From contig CM067068.1 in assembly GCA_033980235.1 (NCBI GenBank), positions 202,001 to 266,000 on the forward strand: a DNA stretch of 64,000 nt, written 5' to 3'. Under the pieces are notes generated by a model, which was given only the letters and a program-made list of their open reading frames with translations, searched no databases and was not told the DNA's origin. The translations under genes were made by a program, and so were the position numbers. This stretch comes from Diadema setosum. Its lineage: Eukaryota; Echinodermata; Echinoidea; Diadematoida; Diadematidae. The first letter of the stretch is position 1. Every line of letters starts with the position of its first letter. Positions 1 to 11,115 of the stretch are shown here, piece after piece.

Positions 1-7
1 AATTACC

Positions 8-40
8 GACTTTTGCTCCCCGATTTCGGGAGCAAAAGTC
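8..40. repeat. Perfect 13-bp inverted repeat (hairpin)
   Basis: GACTTTTGCTCCC at 8-20 is followed by a 7-base loop and its exact reverse complement at 28-40. No gene is adjacent. It could be the tip of a foldback element cut by the window edge; the function is unknown. Confidence 0.7.
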
Positions 41-117
41 AGGGTCCAATCAGCGTGTCTGTCTGCTCGAACCCGATTTGAATAGAGCGAATGCACGCCG
101 CTGCCGCAGACCTCGCA

Positions 118-165
118 GAACTCTACACACTCTCACAGAACTCACACACAGAGTGTGTAGAGTTC
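118..165. repeat. Perfect 15-bp inverted repeat
   Basis: GAACTCTACACACTC at 118-132 pairs exactly with 151-165 across an 18-base spacer. With the neighbouring hairpins it suggests MITE-like foldback DNA rather than a gene. Confidence 0.7.
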
Positions 166-333
166 CGTTACTGCAGACCTCCTCGGGTGGTCAGTGATGC
201 ATGCGAACAGGCATGACCATCGAGGCTGAGGATGCGGGGAGCGCGCCATTCCATTGGTTGACAGGAAGCCATTAAAATGAGTATTCAGAAGGGTTCACGT
301 GTCATGAGTAATAATGTGTGCAGCAGATCTCAA

Positions 334-398
334 AAGGCCCTCGCGCTGGCGCGCTCGGCTGGGCTCGCTTCGCTCGCCCATTACAGCGAGAGGGCCTT
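334..398. repeat. 15-nt inverted repeat enclosing a GCTCGCTTCGCTCGC palindrome
   Basis: The arms 334-348 and 384-398 pair with one mismatch. The loop contains the near-palindrome GCTCGCTTCGCTCGC, a motif seen again in the satellite array (23949-25908) and near 22730. A short ORF that spans it has no recognisable domain. Confidence 0.6.
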
Positions 399-1085
399 GA
401 CAAAAGGCTAGGTTATCACCGTCCACCCAAATCGGTTGCGCCGCGCTCAACCCACCTTGCTATGACGTCACACTTCTCTCGGGTATCGTGCGAAAGAGCG
501 CGATGACTCTCGGGAAATCCGTGCTCAGTTCACCTGTTTTCCTTTTTCTTTCAAGAGAATATTTATATTCTAATTACATGAAAGCTTATGATCTTGATAC
601 GTCACAGCAGCAGGGCTGACATACAAACTACAGCCTCTGGTACCTACTTTATTTGCCCGTTTTCACTGTTTCGCACTTTGCAACTGCCTACCGTAGTCCC
701 ACACATGCATTTACATGTAACGCTTTACGCAAACAGATCTTGGTGTTTTTTGGCCTTGCTAGTGCAGCAGTGCATTTGCCTAGAAGTCTTACCATGCATC
801 ATGTTTTAAAATCCACATAATTCCTCCCAGGATACGCATCTAGTCAAAGACAAAGTAAATATTACAAGTACAGAAACGAGTCACAAATTCCGCATACTAG
901 TACATGCACGCAAGGCACAGGTTGCCTCCTGCACACGCCACGAGACGTGACGCCGCCGGCGCCCGCAATCGAAATGTGTTTTAGCAGCGGGTCAACGTAC
1001 AGACGTGACGCCTTGACGTACGATTGCACTCGGCGGCACGTCCTTCTCGTTCACCCAATCGAAAACTCCCTAATACTCGTGGATG

Positions 1086-1126
1086 CGGCCCCACCAAATG
1101 GCGTTTACACGAGATTGGTGGGGCCG
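1086..1126. repeat. Perfect 12-bp inverted repeat
   Basis: CGGCCCCACCAA (1086-1097) is exactly complementary to 1115-1126 with a 17-base loop. A related GGTGGGGCC string recurs near 1325, so this is probably repeat-derived. Confidence 0.6.
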
Positions 1127-1253
1127 ATTTCCACAGCATAGCATATTTCGTCCTCCCTTTCTCCCGTTTTTTTTCTTTGAGACTTTGGTCTTCAACTTTT
1201 TATTCCTGGAAATGTCCCTTGACTAATTTAACGGCCAATTTAACCATAAATAC

Positions 1254-1285
1254 AACCCTAACTAACCCTAAACCCTAACCTAACC
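1254..1285. repeat. Short interstitial telomere-like block (degenerate CCCTAA)n
   Basis: About 32 bases consist of AACCCTA/CCTAA variants on the plus strand, the complement of the animal telomere repeat TTAGGG. The block is too short and impure to be a telomere; it is best read as an interstitial telomeric sequence or a chance repeat inside a transposon. Confidence 0.6.
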
Positions 1286-1359
1286 TTGCCTTGCTTGCTA
1301 ACACACGGGTGCACGCGCACTGCGGTGGGGCCTATTTCACGATTTTGCCAATTCAGAAT

Positions 1360-2431
1360 GGCAGTTGTGCACTTTACGGCCTTACCTATTATCGGTAAAT
1401 TACCTCATTCGCCGTACGCCAAGTTACGTAACAAGTACAACTACAAAGGTGACATCCCATGATATGAACCACCTCAAAATGAGCAGGGCAGCTGGCGCGA
1501 TGGCGAGCTTCTCCTGCGCTTGGAACGCCGTTTGACAAGTGATAAGGTCACTAAAAGCCCGCGTCACTCACTGCGCTTTATGATCTGCATGCAGAGCGGT
1601 CACGTCGAATACTGATACTGTGTGATCGCGATTTCGCGTGCCTTCTTTTGCTCTCCACTGCAGGATTATCAAGATTATTTTGTATACAATGTTGCATTGC
1701 AGAAAATTGCCATGATCATGGCGCAAAGTGTGAGAAAGTTGGCATTAGTCTGCGATACTATAGAATCCATTTTTGAATTATTTTTATCTTCAGCCATCAT
1801 CCATCTCAATCCAACCCCAGCACAAATTGCGCAAACCAACCACCCAGGCGAGGCTTGCGTTTAGTGTGCGTGTCCATGTAGTGGCTGCCCGTAAATCGGT
1901 AGCTATACACACTTCGCACAGCCTCTGGTTGGGCTTGTTAAACAGTAACTGTGTAGACAAAATAAACACTTACAGACTAACGAATTGGAATAAGATTTGT
2001 TTTTTTTTTTTGGGGGGGGGGGGTTATTTATTATTTTACAGAATAATTTTGCTAAGACCGCATATCCCCTGCTTAAGATATAACGCAAAATTCATTCATT
2101 TAAAATCATGATAGAAGCATGGAAGTTTGCCACTCGTTGCCTTCCGCTGTGTGCCAATGCACAGCACCTTGTTTGTCTAGGGTCTGCTTGCGCTCGATCA
2201 CGCTGCGCCACGCAGGGAAGGGCATTAGAGCAGCCACATGTCTTACCGTAAGTGCTTATATCACGCACACACACTGCATCCCAATTCGAAATCTCACACG
2301 CATTCACCCACAGTACAGTGCCGGAAGACACGCTGCCTAACCCACGGTGCCCGATAGGTACTCGAATTTGCACGCACTGCTTGATTAGGGTAAAATCTCA
2401 CACCAATAGGGCCGTAAAGTGCACAATTGCC
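1360..2431. repeat. Pair of 22-bp inverted repeats about 1 kb apart (possible element ends)
   Basis: The string at 1360-1381 and that at 2410-2431 are reverse complements with one mismatch (core GTGCACTTTACGGCC). Similarity continues weakly outward. This would fit terminal or subterminal repeats of a roughly 1.07-kb non-autonomous DNA transposon. No coding remnant is visible between them and I could not define a target-site duplication. Confidence 0.45.
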
Positions 2432-3907
2432 AATTTAATTTCACTATCGCAGAAAATACAGCAGATTCATATCAAATTGTTGACTTGTAGTCGTATCGTA
2501 CTGGTAATTCTCAGCGATTAACTCAAGTGACATTTTTAACTGTGTACCGGTAATTTATACAGTACAAGCTCATTATTTCAACCAACCACCTGTTCTCCAA
2601 TGATATAACATGTGAATCTCGTGAATGGCAAAGACATATTAACATCAATTATGTGTATTACTAATGAGGATTTTCTTCAATTCTTTTTCCTCCTATTTCC
2701 TCAGGTTATTTACCTGTAGCTGTATCTTTCTCATTCCTCTTGATTTGGTTCATTTGTATTTATGTTTGAATATTCAAGCGTATTGCGCCCCATCCCATGC
2801 GTACTTTGATTTTATACGCAAGGAAGCTTACTATACACAGCTAAAAGCCACACGTACACAGGTGTCTTTACCATCCAGCCACATGTATGCTCCATGCTCC
2901 ATGGCCGGATGGCCCTAGTCACTGGATGCAGCCACATGCGTGTGATTGAATGTATCCGTAGCCCAAGTGGCTGGATGGTTATGGGCAATTCCAGCATTAC
3001 AAACATTTTATTCAGAGAATATTTTGTAATTTTGTGCGCTTATTTTAACAAATCAACATTATCATTCTGAACCCATTCATGGTTTATTCTAACGTGGTCA
3101 TCCTGAAGTGTTAACAATAAGAGTCTGAGTTTTGATTTGTTAGTAGTAATGTGAGCTGCCCATAATTCAACCACAACGCCGTCCAAAATTTGACCGTCTG
3201 CTACATGTAGAAACATGCTTGTGTGCACAGTTGAACCTTAGGGCAGATGCCGATACTACAGTTTAAATCATTTGGTAGATATTACACAAAATGTTTGCCA
3301 ACACAGACATTGCATTTTTTGGACACGATTCTTCACCTCCATGTGGATGTGTTGAAAAATTGTGAATTGGATCATTAAGTAAAATTGAAACAAATTTTCT
3401 TCTGAAATGAGTGCTCAGGTCCTGTTTAAGTTGTAGATTGATAATTGTGTACAACAGATTCAGCATTTACTCTACAGGGTCACAAATGTAGTGTTACAGA
3501 CATTACTTTTATAGTGTTACGAAAATTACAACTTTGTCCACTTTTTAAAGTCCCAATACTTTAACGCAGTTCTTATCGAAGACAAGGCTAATATTAGTAT
3601 TTTTTGGTACATGAACATTCTTATTAAACTACTTTGAAATAGATTCTGAAGTGTTGATACATGTAAATATGGAATGATGAGAGTCAAAGATTGTGTGTTT
3701 TTACAAGAAAAACATCAATCAAATATTGCCCAAAAATTAGTTTTTTTGAAGGAAAAATGCTTAAATATGCTTCAATTGCATCAAATACCACTCAAAGTTG
3801 GCAAGTTCTGGCATTTGATGCTAAAGTTGTCCCTGTAGCTCTTATATATTTTTTCAAATTACTGCAAATTTATGATTTTTAAGAAATATTAAGTATATTT
3901 TTTGTCA

Positions 3908-4640
3908 AGCCCACCGGAGGTGAGGGGAGACTAAGGGATCGCCTGCGGCGTCTGTCTGTCCGTCGTCCGTCCGTCTGTCTGTCCGTGACGCTACAAAAAC
4001 TTCAATAACTCTTTACTCTGGGCTTCAATTGCAATCAAACTTCGAGGGAAGAGGGTTCATACAAAGTTTCACATTTTACCATACATGAAGGTCACCTCAA
4101 GGTCAAAGCTCACAGGCAGCGGTCAATGAACTTTAGTCCCCAATGTAAAGTTTTTATGGCTCGTTTCTATTATGGGTCATAACTTTTGATCCATAACTCC
4201 ATTTGTGACCAAACTTGGATGGTAGATGTCCCTTGGGGAGTGGATGATCACCACAAGGTCAAAGGTCACAAGCAGGGGTCAACAAACTTTAAGGGCCCAA
4301 TGTTAAGTTTTTATGGCGCGTTTCTATTATGGGTCATAACTTTTGATCCATAGGTCCGTTTGTGACTAAACTTGGATGGTAGATGTCCCTTGGGGAGTGG
4401 ATGATCACCACAAGGTCAAAGGTCACAAGCAGGGGTCAACAAACTTTTAGAGCCCAATGTGAAGTTTTTATGGCGCGTTTCTATTATGGGTCATTACTTT
4501 TGATCCATAGGTCTGTTTGTGACCAAACTTGGATGGTAGACGTCCCTTGGGGAGTGGCTGGTCACCACAAGGTCAAAGGTCACAAGCAGGGGTCAACGAA
4601 CTTTAAGGGCCCCAATGTTAAGTTTTTATGGCAGACTTCT
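3908..4640. repeat. Repeat element with about 3.4 copies of a 157-bp tandem unit
   Basis: The block opens with a CCACCGGAGGTG string and a CTGTCTGTCCGTC-rich tract. From about 4134 a unit recurs at a spacing of exactly 157 bases, read from the GGATGGTAGA anchors at 4217, 4374 and 4531. Each unit carries GGTCAAAGGTCA and TCTATTATGGGTCATAAC. The ORF running through it is a by-product of the periodicity. It resembles the neighbouring Helentron-like element in style (GGTCAAAGGTCA runs, CCGT tracts) but not in its ends. Confidence 0.8.
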
Positions 4641-5237
4641 TTTTTGCCATAAATTTTTACGCTTTTATATCTCTTTTTATCTGTTATATCTCTTTTTATG
4701 CCTCCGCCACGAAGTGGTGCCGAAGGCATTATGTTTTCGGGTTGTCCTTCCGTCCGTCTGTAATGAATTTTGTGGACAGCGTAACTAAATAACCTTTTGA
4801 GGTATCCTAATGAAACTTGGCATGTTTGTGTATTAGGGGGTGAAGTTGTGCCTATCAGCTTTTGGGTGCACATGCTCAAGGTCAAAGGTCAAGGTCAAAC
4901 GTAAAATTTCACCATTTCCACCATACCTATGCAATGCCTGAAGATATTTTCTTGAAACTTGGTGTATACTATGTATTACCCAATTAAGATTCTCTGGTGT
5001 AAGTTTGGGTCATGAGGTCAAAGGTCAAAAGGTCAAGTAAAATATTTAAAACTTCACCTTTTTTCTCTGTACCTTGGAAATTGTTCAGGGTATCTTCATG
5101 GAACATAGTGACTGGCAGTGATTATCTAGAGAATTTAGGGTTCATGGGGTCAAAGGTCAGGGGTCAAAGGTCAAGGGCAACACTTCAAAATTTTACTATT
5201 TCCCTCATATTTATGCAATGCCAGCAGGATTATTTTT

Positions 5238-6568
5238 ATGCCTCCGCCACGAAGTGGTGCCGGAGGCATTATGTTTTCGGGTTGTCCGTCCGTCCGTCCT
5301 TCCGTCCGTCCGTTCGTCCTTCCGTCCGTCCGTCCGTCCTTCCGTCCGTCCGTCCGTCCGTAATGAATTTTGTGGACAAGGTAACTATCGAAACCTGTTG
5401 AGGTATCCTAATGAAACTTGGCATGTATGTGTATTAGGGGGTGAAGTTGTGCCTATCAACTTTTGGGTGCACATGCTCAAGGTCAAAGGTCAAAAGGTCA
5501 AGGTCAAATACATAAAATTTCACTATTTCCACCATATCTATTGAATGCCTGAAGATATTTTCTTGAAACTTAGTGTATACATGTATTACCCAATTAAGAT
5601 TCTCTGGTGAAAGTTTGGGTCATGAGGTCAAAGGTCAAAGGTCAAAAGGTCAGGGTCAAATACATAAAATTTCACTATTTCTACCATATCTATTGAATGC
5701 CTGAAGATATTTTCTTGAAACTTAGTGTATACATGTATTACCCAATTAAGATTCTCTGGTGAAAGTTTGGGTCATTAGGTCAAAGGTCAAAGGTCAAAAG
5801 GTCAAGTAAGATATTAAAACTTCTTTTTTTCTCCGTACCTTGGAAAATTGTTCAAGGTATCTTCATGGAACATAATATATACATGTACTGACTGGAAGTG
5901 ATTATCTAGAGAATGTAGGGTTCATGGGGTCAAAGGCCAGGGGTCAAAGGTCAAGTGCAAGACTTCAAAATTTTACTATTACCCTCATATTTATGCAATG
6001 CCAGCAGGGTTATTTTTTTACACTTGCTGTATGCGTGTGTAACCTAATAGAAATTCTCTGGAAAGTTTTTTTTTCTCTTTTTGCCTCAAAGGTCAAAAGG
6101 TCAAAGATCAAGTGAAAGTGCTGAACTAACTTTTTCCTCCATATCTCCGAAGTGACTCAAGTTACCTTGAAACTTAGTACATATTATGCATGTTCTACCT
6201 GAAAGTAATTATCTTATGAATTTTAGGGTCAAGGGCCAGATGAAAATGGTAACAATTTACTATTCAATTCAGAAATTGCACTTTTTCTCCACACCTGTAC
6301 CTTGAAAATTACTCAATGCCTAAATGTATGAATAGGTCAAAGTCAAGTTAAAGTCCTTAAATCCCTAGATACATGCTCTCCTATTCATCCAATTAAACCT
6401 ACGTCAAGGAAGGTGAACATTCAACACATTTGTGACAAACTTGTCATTCCAATATTTTGCCAATTTTGTGAAAATGTAATCACACAGTGTCCACATGTAC
6501 TATCTAGACCTATTGGGAAAATCATGCATTATGGCGGAGGCATACCAGTCGCCAAGCGACATTTCTAG
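5238..6568. mobile_element. Inner copy of the same Helentron-like element, inserted in a T run
   Basis: This copy has the same left end (5238) and the same right end, with CTAG at 6565-6568. It sits in the outer copy exactly where its own sequence reads CAGCAGGGTTATTTTTTTAC (about 6002-6021), so the uninterrupted site is visible inside the insert itself. The insertion point is within a run of T, with no obvious target-site duplication. The left part contains a (CCGT)n/(CCTT) tract at about 5287-5360. Confidence 0.65.
5287..5360. repeat. (CCGT)n tetranucleotide tract with CCTT variants
   Basis: A simple-sequence run inside the inner element. It gives spurious SVRPSVRPS-type reading frames. 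A shorter relative of the same tract lies near 3955-4005. Confidence 0.9.
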
Positions 6569-7149
6569 TTTTTTTTTACACTTGGTGTATGCATGTACAG
6601 ACTGTATAACCTAATAGAGATTCTCTGGAAACTTTCTTTTTTTTTCTTTTTTCTTTTTGCCTCAAAGGTCAAAAGGTCAGAGACCAAGGGAAGGTGCTGA
6701 ACTAACTTTTTCCTCCATATCTCAGAAGTGGCTCAAGTTATCTTGAAACTTACTTCATATCTATGCATGTTATTCCTGGCAGTGATTATCCTAGATGAAT
6801 TTTAGGGTCAAAGGCCAGATGAAAATGGTAACAATGTACTTTTCAATACAGAAATTGCACTTTTTCTCCATACCTTGAAAATTACTCAATGCATAAACTT
6901 ATGAATGGGTCAAAGTCAAGTTAAAGTCCGTAAATCCCCAAATACATGCTCTCCTATTCATCCAATTAAACCTAGGTCAAGGAAGGGGAACATTCAACAC
7001 ATTTGTGACAAACTTGTCATTTTAATATTTTGCCAATTTTGTGAAAATATAATCACCCATTGTCCATATGTGCCGTACTATAGATCAATTAGGAGAATCA
7101 ATGCATTATGGCGGAGGCATACCAGTCGCCTTTATAGCGACATTTCTAG

Positions 7150-8425
7150 TTTTTATCTGTTAAATCTCATTCGCGTTTCTTGTACGCAAATGGGCAAGAC
7201 ACATTATGGCACTTGCCTTGTTTTGTGAAATTGCCCTCATGATAAGAAATCTTCAGCCACATACAATGTACATAAGTGTGCAAAGCTATGATGAAGTTCA
7301 AAATAACAAAACTTTTCTCAGGCCAGGTAAAAAAAGAACAACAAAGTTTCTCCAAATCTTTGGAGAGAGGAGAGGTGGGAGATTCTTCTAAACATAATGA
7401 GGTTTATCTGATATGTTACTATTTGTAATATGAATCTTCTGCATAAATGGGCAAAATTTGCAAGCTAGTGCAAGGCGCTAGTGTACTCTTGTACCACTTC
7501 GAATAATGATTTTCAGTCATGCACAAACTAACTCTAAAATTATCAATACCTACAGATGAAATACTTGTATCTGAATCTACAAAGTCAGTTAAAAGATGAA
7601 TATTTGCTGAACATAGGAAAAAATTTACAGCACTGCTGTGTACTGTACATGTATGTGTCAGACTGACGACTGCGTTTGTGTGTGTGTGTGTAGTATCGTA
7701 CCATAACTCCACGACTGACTGCTTGCGATGAGTACATAGCACAGAGCTTTCAATTCAAGTGATTGAGTCATTTTGAAATGTACAAAAGTGTCTGAAGTCA
7801 TAAAATGTCCTTTCACAGTTATGATGAAAAAGTAGTGTCAGACTTAGGCCTGACAAATGAATGCACAAGACAAGAGGACGTAGTATATTTCTAGACCACT
7901 AACTGCTACATGTAAAGGCTCATTTTATATACGAGTCATACATTAGGAAACCTTGGAATAGTCTTAGAACTAATACATGTTATATAGATGCACCCAGTGA
8001 AGCTTTGGAAGTACAAACCTGTTAAAAATAGTTTAAGTTTGACACGATTCCACCTGGCCATGATCCAGCCAACTTTTAATGCCGATGGAATTTGGATCTC
8101 AATAGAGGCTCTTCATTTAGTAACATTCAGATACCTGTAAGTAAGACTCGGGGATACCAGTTTTCAGGCAAAAGTCTGAATTCAGGCCCTGGCAGTTTCA
8201 AGGTTCAGGCTTTTTCATGTACAAAGGAACTTCATGTAGATGGATTTCAGGCCCTTTATTTCATTTTAGCTGGCACCCCTGAAAACTTCCTTATGGTTTC
8301 CCCCCCCCCCTCCCAACTAATTTTGCTACACCACTCTACACCACATGTACCATACCCTTGCTAGTGAATGCATGGATACACACACACAATTTTGATAAGT
8401 GGTGGGGACAGCATGCATCCCTTCA
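7150..8425. other. Intergenic stretch without a recognisable gene
   Basis: It contains a short (GT)n run near 7675-7691 and scattered TACATGTA motifs. I see no exon or coding transposon remnant in it. Confidence 0.55.
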
Positions 8426-9650
8426 CTAGGTGTAAGAAGGCCAGTAGGTTAAGGAGTTTAGATTGGTATGGCAAATTAAATGGGGGAGGGACACAAGGAA
8501 TTCTTTAGTAGAATCCTTCATATGTGCTAGGAGACAAATCTTGCTGCCCTCTTTTATACCGGTTTGTTGAATACTCTCTATATTCCTCCTAGTGTAGTGA
8601 TCCCGTACAGCTGCTGCATATAATCCAGATGGACTCTTACCAAAGTCAAGTACCACTTCTTTGAAATTAGATCAGAGCAACGGTTGAAATTCCTTTTGAA
8701 GAGTACATGTACTGTAAAAGTGAATATTTTTGCCCAATTATTTGTTTGCACCCAGCCGAGTAAGAGAAATTTCACATTTGTTTAATTCCACGGAATCAGG
8801 ACTTTAACTTTTGGAACATATGGCATGCAATAATACAGGTGTACATGTATTTGTGTGATTTTATTTTTGTGCTAGCTTCTGGTTGCACAAAATGCGCAAA
8901 AATTTCCACACCGCAAATTTCCACTTTTACAGTAGTAGCTTTAGCTGTGATATACTATGTGTGCCTGTGCCCAAGTCTTGTTGAAGTTGAATTCCGAATG
9001 TTGGATGCGGTTCTTTCATATCTGTTCCGAGTGTAATATGGCTGTATATGGTTCTGAGTTTTTCTTACGAGTGACTCTCAATTATTTTACTTTGGTTGGG
9101 TTGAACCTCATTCCCCATACATCAGCCCGGTTGATTAGTTCATCAAAGTCTTCCTCCAACTGGTTTTCATCCTTTGGTGTCTCAACAAAATCATTAAATC
9201 AACCAACCATCTGCAAACAACCACACCATATGTACTAGACACATTTTCATGAATGTCATTTATAAACGTGAGAAAGTGATGAGAGTCCAAAACTGTTCCT
9301 TTAAGAATGCTGCTCAACACCGACTTCCAGTCAGATTATGAGATTTTCATTTGTTTATTAATACCTGTTGGTAATGTTTGGTCATGAGTGAAACTATCCA
9401 TTCCTTGGTCTTATTTCTAATGCAGTAGTATTCAATCTTTAGAAGAAGATGAGTTTAAGGCATAGCATCAAATGCTTTAGACACATCCAAAACACCAGTC
9501 AGTTGTGAGTTTGTTGTCTAAGTTTTGGAGTAAATCAAGGGTTTTTGCAGTGCACTTGGATTCACATGATCTTGCTTTATGAAAAGCATGCTGATTATTT
9601 ACTAAGATATCCTATATAGTCTGATGTCAGACTTGAAACTTTGCAGCAAA
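8426..9650 (-). pseudogene. Dead LINE: reverse transcriptase and C-terminal region, jockey/CR1-like
   Basis: Several frames read on the minus strand line up, in order, with the reverse transcriptase of a jockey/CR1-type LINE. Near 9590 there is a QHAFHKARSCES string (like the family's QHGFRKGRSCET), then DVSKAFDAMP near 9475, then KGTVLDSHHFLTFINDI at about 9250-9310 (family: QGTVLGPLLFLLFINDL). After these come WGMRFNPTK near 9090-9110, KRNFNRCSDL near 8680, and LYAAAVRDHYTRRNIESIQQ near 8560-8620, the LEYAxxVWxPxT block that precedes the element's C terminus. The catalytic (F/Y)ADD block is degraded. Frameshifts and stops are frequent and a MITE interrupts it at 8710-8934, so it cannot encode an active protein. 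The exact clade (CR1, L2, Rex or jockey) is uncertain. Confidence 0.85.
8710..8934. mobile_element. MITE family 1, copy 1, inserted in the dead LINE
   Basis: The terminal inverted repeats are TACTGTAAAAGTG and CACTTTTACAGTA. The interior shares GGAATCAGGAC, GCATGCAATAAT-like and CTAGCTTCTGGTTG strings with the copies at 13566-13753 and 63747-63945. LINE homology stops on one side and resumes on the other. A TA target would suggest a Tc1/mariner-type origin. Confidence 0.85.
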
Positions 9651-9800
9651 TGAGTAATCCATATACAAATCAACTGAAGCATGATGATCTCATAACCAAT
9701 TTCACTACCCAGTGGTTATAATATTATACAGGTTGCATGTTTTATCAATGTTTCCTCAGAATGTCGGAATCAATATATAATCAGAATCTCCTGTCTTTCC

Positions 9801-9828
9801 ATCAGATAACTTGGTTACTCTATGCATG
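9801..9828 (+). promoter_or_regulatory. Probable 3' splice site before the GEMIN8 start codon
   Basis: A pyrimidine-rich run (CTCCTGTCTTTCCATCAG) ends in AG at 9804-9805, only 20 bases before the first ATG at 9826. This suggests a non-coding first exon further upstream, which I could not locate. A second ATG at 9829 has the better context (A at -3, G at +4). Confidence 0.6.
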
Positions 9829-10638
9829 ATGGCTGAACTAAAGACAGAAGGACAAGAAAATGAGGGAGACCACCCCTGGTGCACAGCAGCAAAGTATGAT
9901 CGCTACTGGAGCCACTACAGACAAATGAGAGTGTGGGTTGACAATCAGCGTTCATGGCAGTCTCAGTGTCAGGAGTCATCCCCCAGCAAATGGCTGCATG
10001 CATATAATCATTACTATTGGAGTTATCAATGGTGGTTGTATCTTTCCAGCTTCCCAAGGACAATAACCTTTCAGTCTCCCTTTCAACTTCATTGTTCATC
10101 TGTGTCTCTGGGGAACATCCCATACAACCAACATTATGTAAATCCACACCACACACAGAGCTATTGTACATCAGAGGAAGTACACCATGAGAAGAGCTCG
10201 CATCTACCTTTTTACCCACATTCAGCTACTGAAAAATATCGCTGCAGTAAACATTACACAACTGACCAGAGTGATGTTGACTATATGGACAATACCTTGA
10301 GTGAAACCCAGCAAGATGATGAAGAAAGTGACATGCAATACTACATTGAGGAAGAAGATGAGGAGGGCTTTGAGATTGAACTAAGTGAGGAGATGCGTCA
10401 ATTTTTTCTTCAGTCACAAAGGCACAAGGAAGAGCTGAAAGAGATTAAACTTGCATTTGATGAGAAAAGAAAGCAAGAAATGACGGAGAAGAACAAAATT
10501 CCAAAGACATCACATGATGAAGCACACATGGAAGATGAGTTTCTGCCTGAATTTTCCATTTCTAGGAAAAGTAGAATGAAGAACATGATGGGTGCACCTA
10601 AGGAGCAGCCAGGCCAGAGAAGAGCAAAGGAGATGAAG
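9826..10638 (+). CDS. GEMIN8: Gemin8, coding exon 1 (SMN complex subunit)
   Basis: Gemin8 belongs to the SMN complex, which loads Sm proteins onto snRNAs in the cytoplasm; it links SMN to the Gemin6/Gemin7 pair. This exon gives residues 1-271 of a predicted 311-residue protein (the human protein has 242). The family N-terminal motif is seen as KYDRYWSHYRQMRVWV (23-38). An acidic stretch (about 163-182) leads into the conserved helix EIELSEEMRQFFLQSQRHKE (183-202). Near the exon end APKEQPGQRRAKEMK (257-271) matches the family's APTERPGERRQAEMK block. The extra length lies in a Trp/Tyr/His-rich middle region (about 50-150) that I do not recognise. The exon ends AAG|GTGTGT, a phase-0 donor at 10639. 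Reading past it runs into a poly-A tract at 10681 and a stop, so the continuous ORF end is not the protein end. The start could be 9829 instead. Confidence 0.92.
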
Positions 10639-10816
10639 GTGTGTATTCCAGGACAGACATATATGTTTGCATTATGTTCTAAAAAAAAAAAAAAAAAAAT
10701 AACTGAATAATACACTAAACTGAAGACTTATTAGTTTGGGGATTCAAAGATGGACCTTTTGAGTCCATAATTCGCTGCCCACCGGAGTACATAATTGAAA
10801 ACTATGAATAGCGAAT

Positions 10817-11115
10817 CAGAGACTCCAACCCTAAGCACCTTCTGATCTGGAGATTCTCCCGCCCGAAACCCCTAGCAAACGGGAGACCTCAAGTAGATGT
10901 TATTCGCGAAGTTCCTAGGGTTCTAGATGTTCTCTGGTGCTATGTAAGGCTTATTTTTTCAACATACGATAGCAATAAGTAAGAAATCCTTTCAAACGGG
11001 AGACACAGAGCCAGGGCGGGAGAAATCAAATCTCAAGTGGGAGAATGGGAGATTTTGCAAAAATGGGCTTTCGGCGGGAGATCTCCCGTCGAAAACGGGA
11101 GAGTTGGAGTCTCTG
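10817..11115. mobile_element. hAT-like MITE in the GEMIN8 intron, with 6-bp target duplication
   Basis: The terminal inverted repeats CAGAGACTCCAAC (10817-10829) and GTTGGAGTCTCTG (11103-11115) are perfect. They are flanked by the direct repeat GCGAAT at 10811-10816 and 11116-11121. The interior has many CGGGAGA strings in both orientations. The CAGAG end and the 6-bp duplication fit the hAT group. No transposase is encoded. Confidence 0.85.

Larger units (their letters stand above)
550..3907. other. Intergenic stretch without a recognisable gene
   Basis: Apart from the inverted repeats, the telomere-like block and a T12/G12 homopolymer junction near 2000-2023, I see no exon, RNA gene or coding transposon remnant here. 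The ORFs are short, overlap on both strands and resemble no family I know. Confidence 0.6.
4697..7149. mobile_element. Outer Helitron/Helentron-like non-autonomous element, split by a second copy
   Basis: The left end is TATGCCTCCGCCACGAAGTG, which folds into a terminal hairpin with the following GTGCCGAAGGC. The right end has TGGCGGAGGCATA (the inverted left end), then the short hairpin GTCGCC...AGCGAC, then CTAG followed by a T run. A hairpin just upstream of a CTRR end, with a subterminal rather than terminal inverted repeat, is known for Helitron/Helentron elements. No Rep/helicase coding sequence is present. The interior is rich in GGTCAAAGGTCA. Assigning it to Helentrons is inference from end structure alone. 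Confidence 0.6.

Noticed and set aside
318..3466. Many 60-110 codon ORFs on both strands
   Set aside because: They overlap on opposite strands, lack family similarity I can recognise, and cross hairpins and homopolymer runs. They look like chance frames.
5012..5544. ORFs with SVRPSVRPS repeats
   Set aside because: They are translations of the (CCGT)n tract within a mobile element.
10639..10710. Continuation of the GEMIN8 ORF to a stop at 10710
   Set aside because: It reads through a good donor into poly-A; the family's C-terminal sequence is found instead in the exon at 11697-11819.
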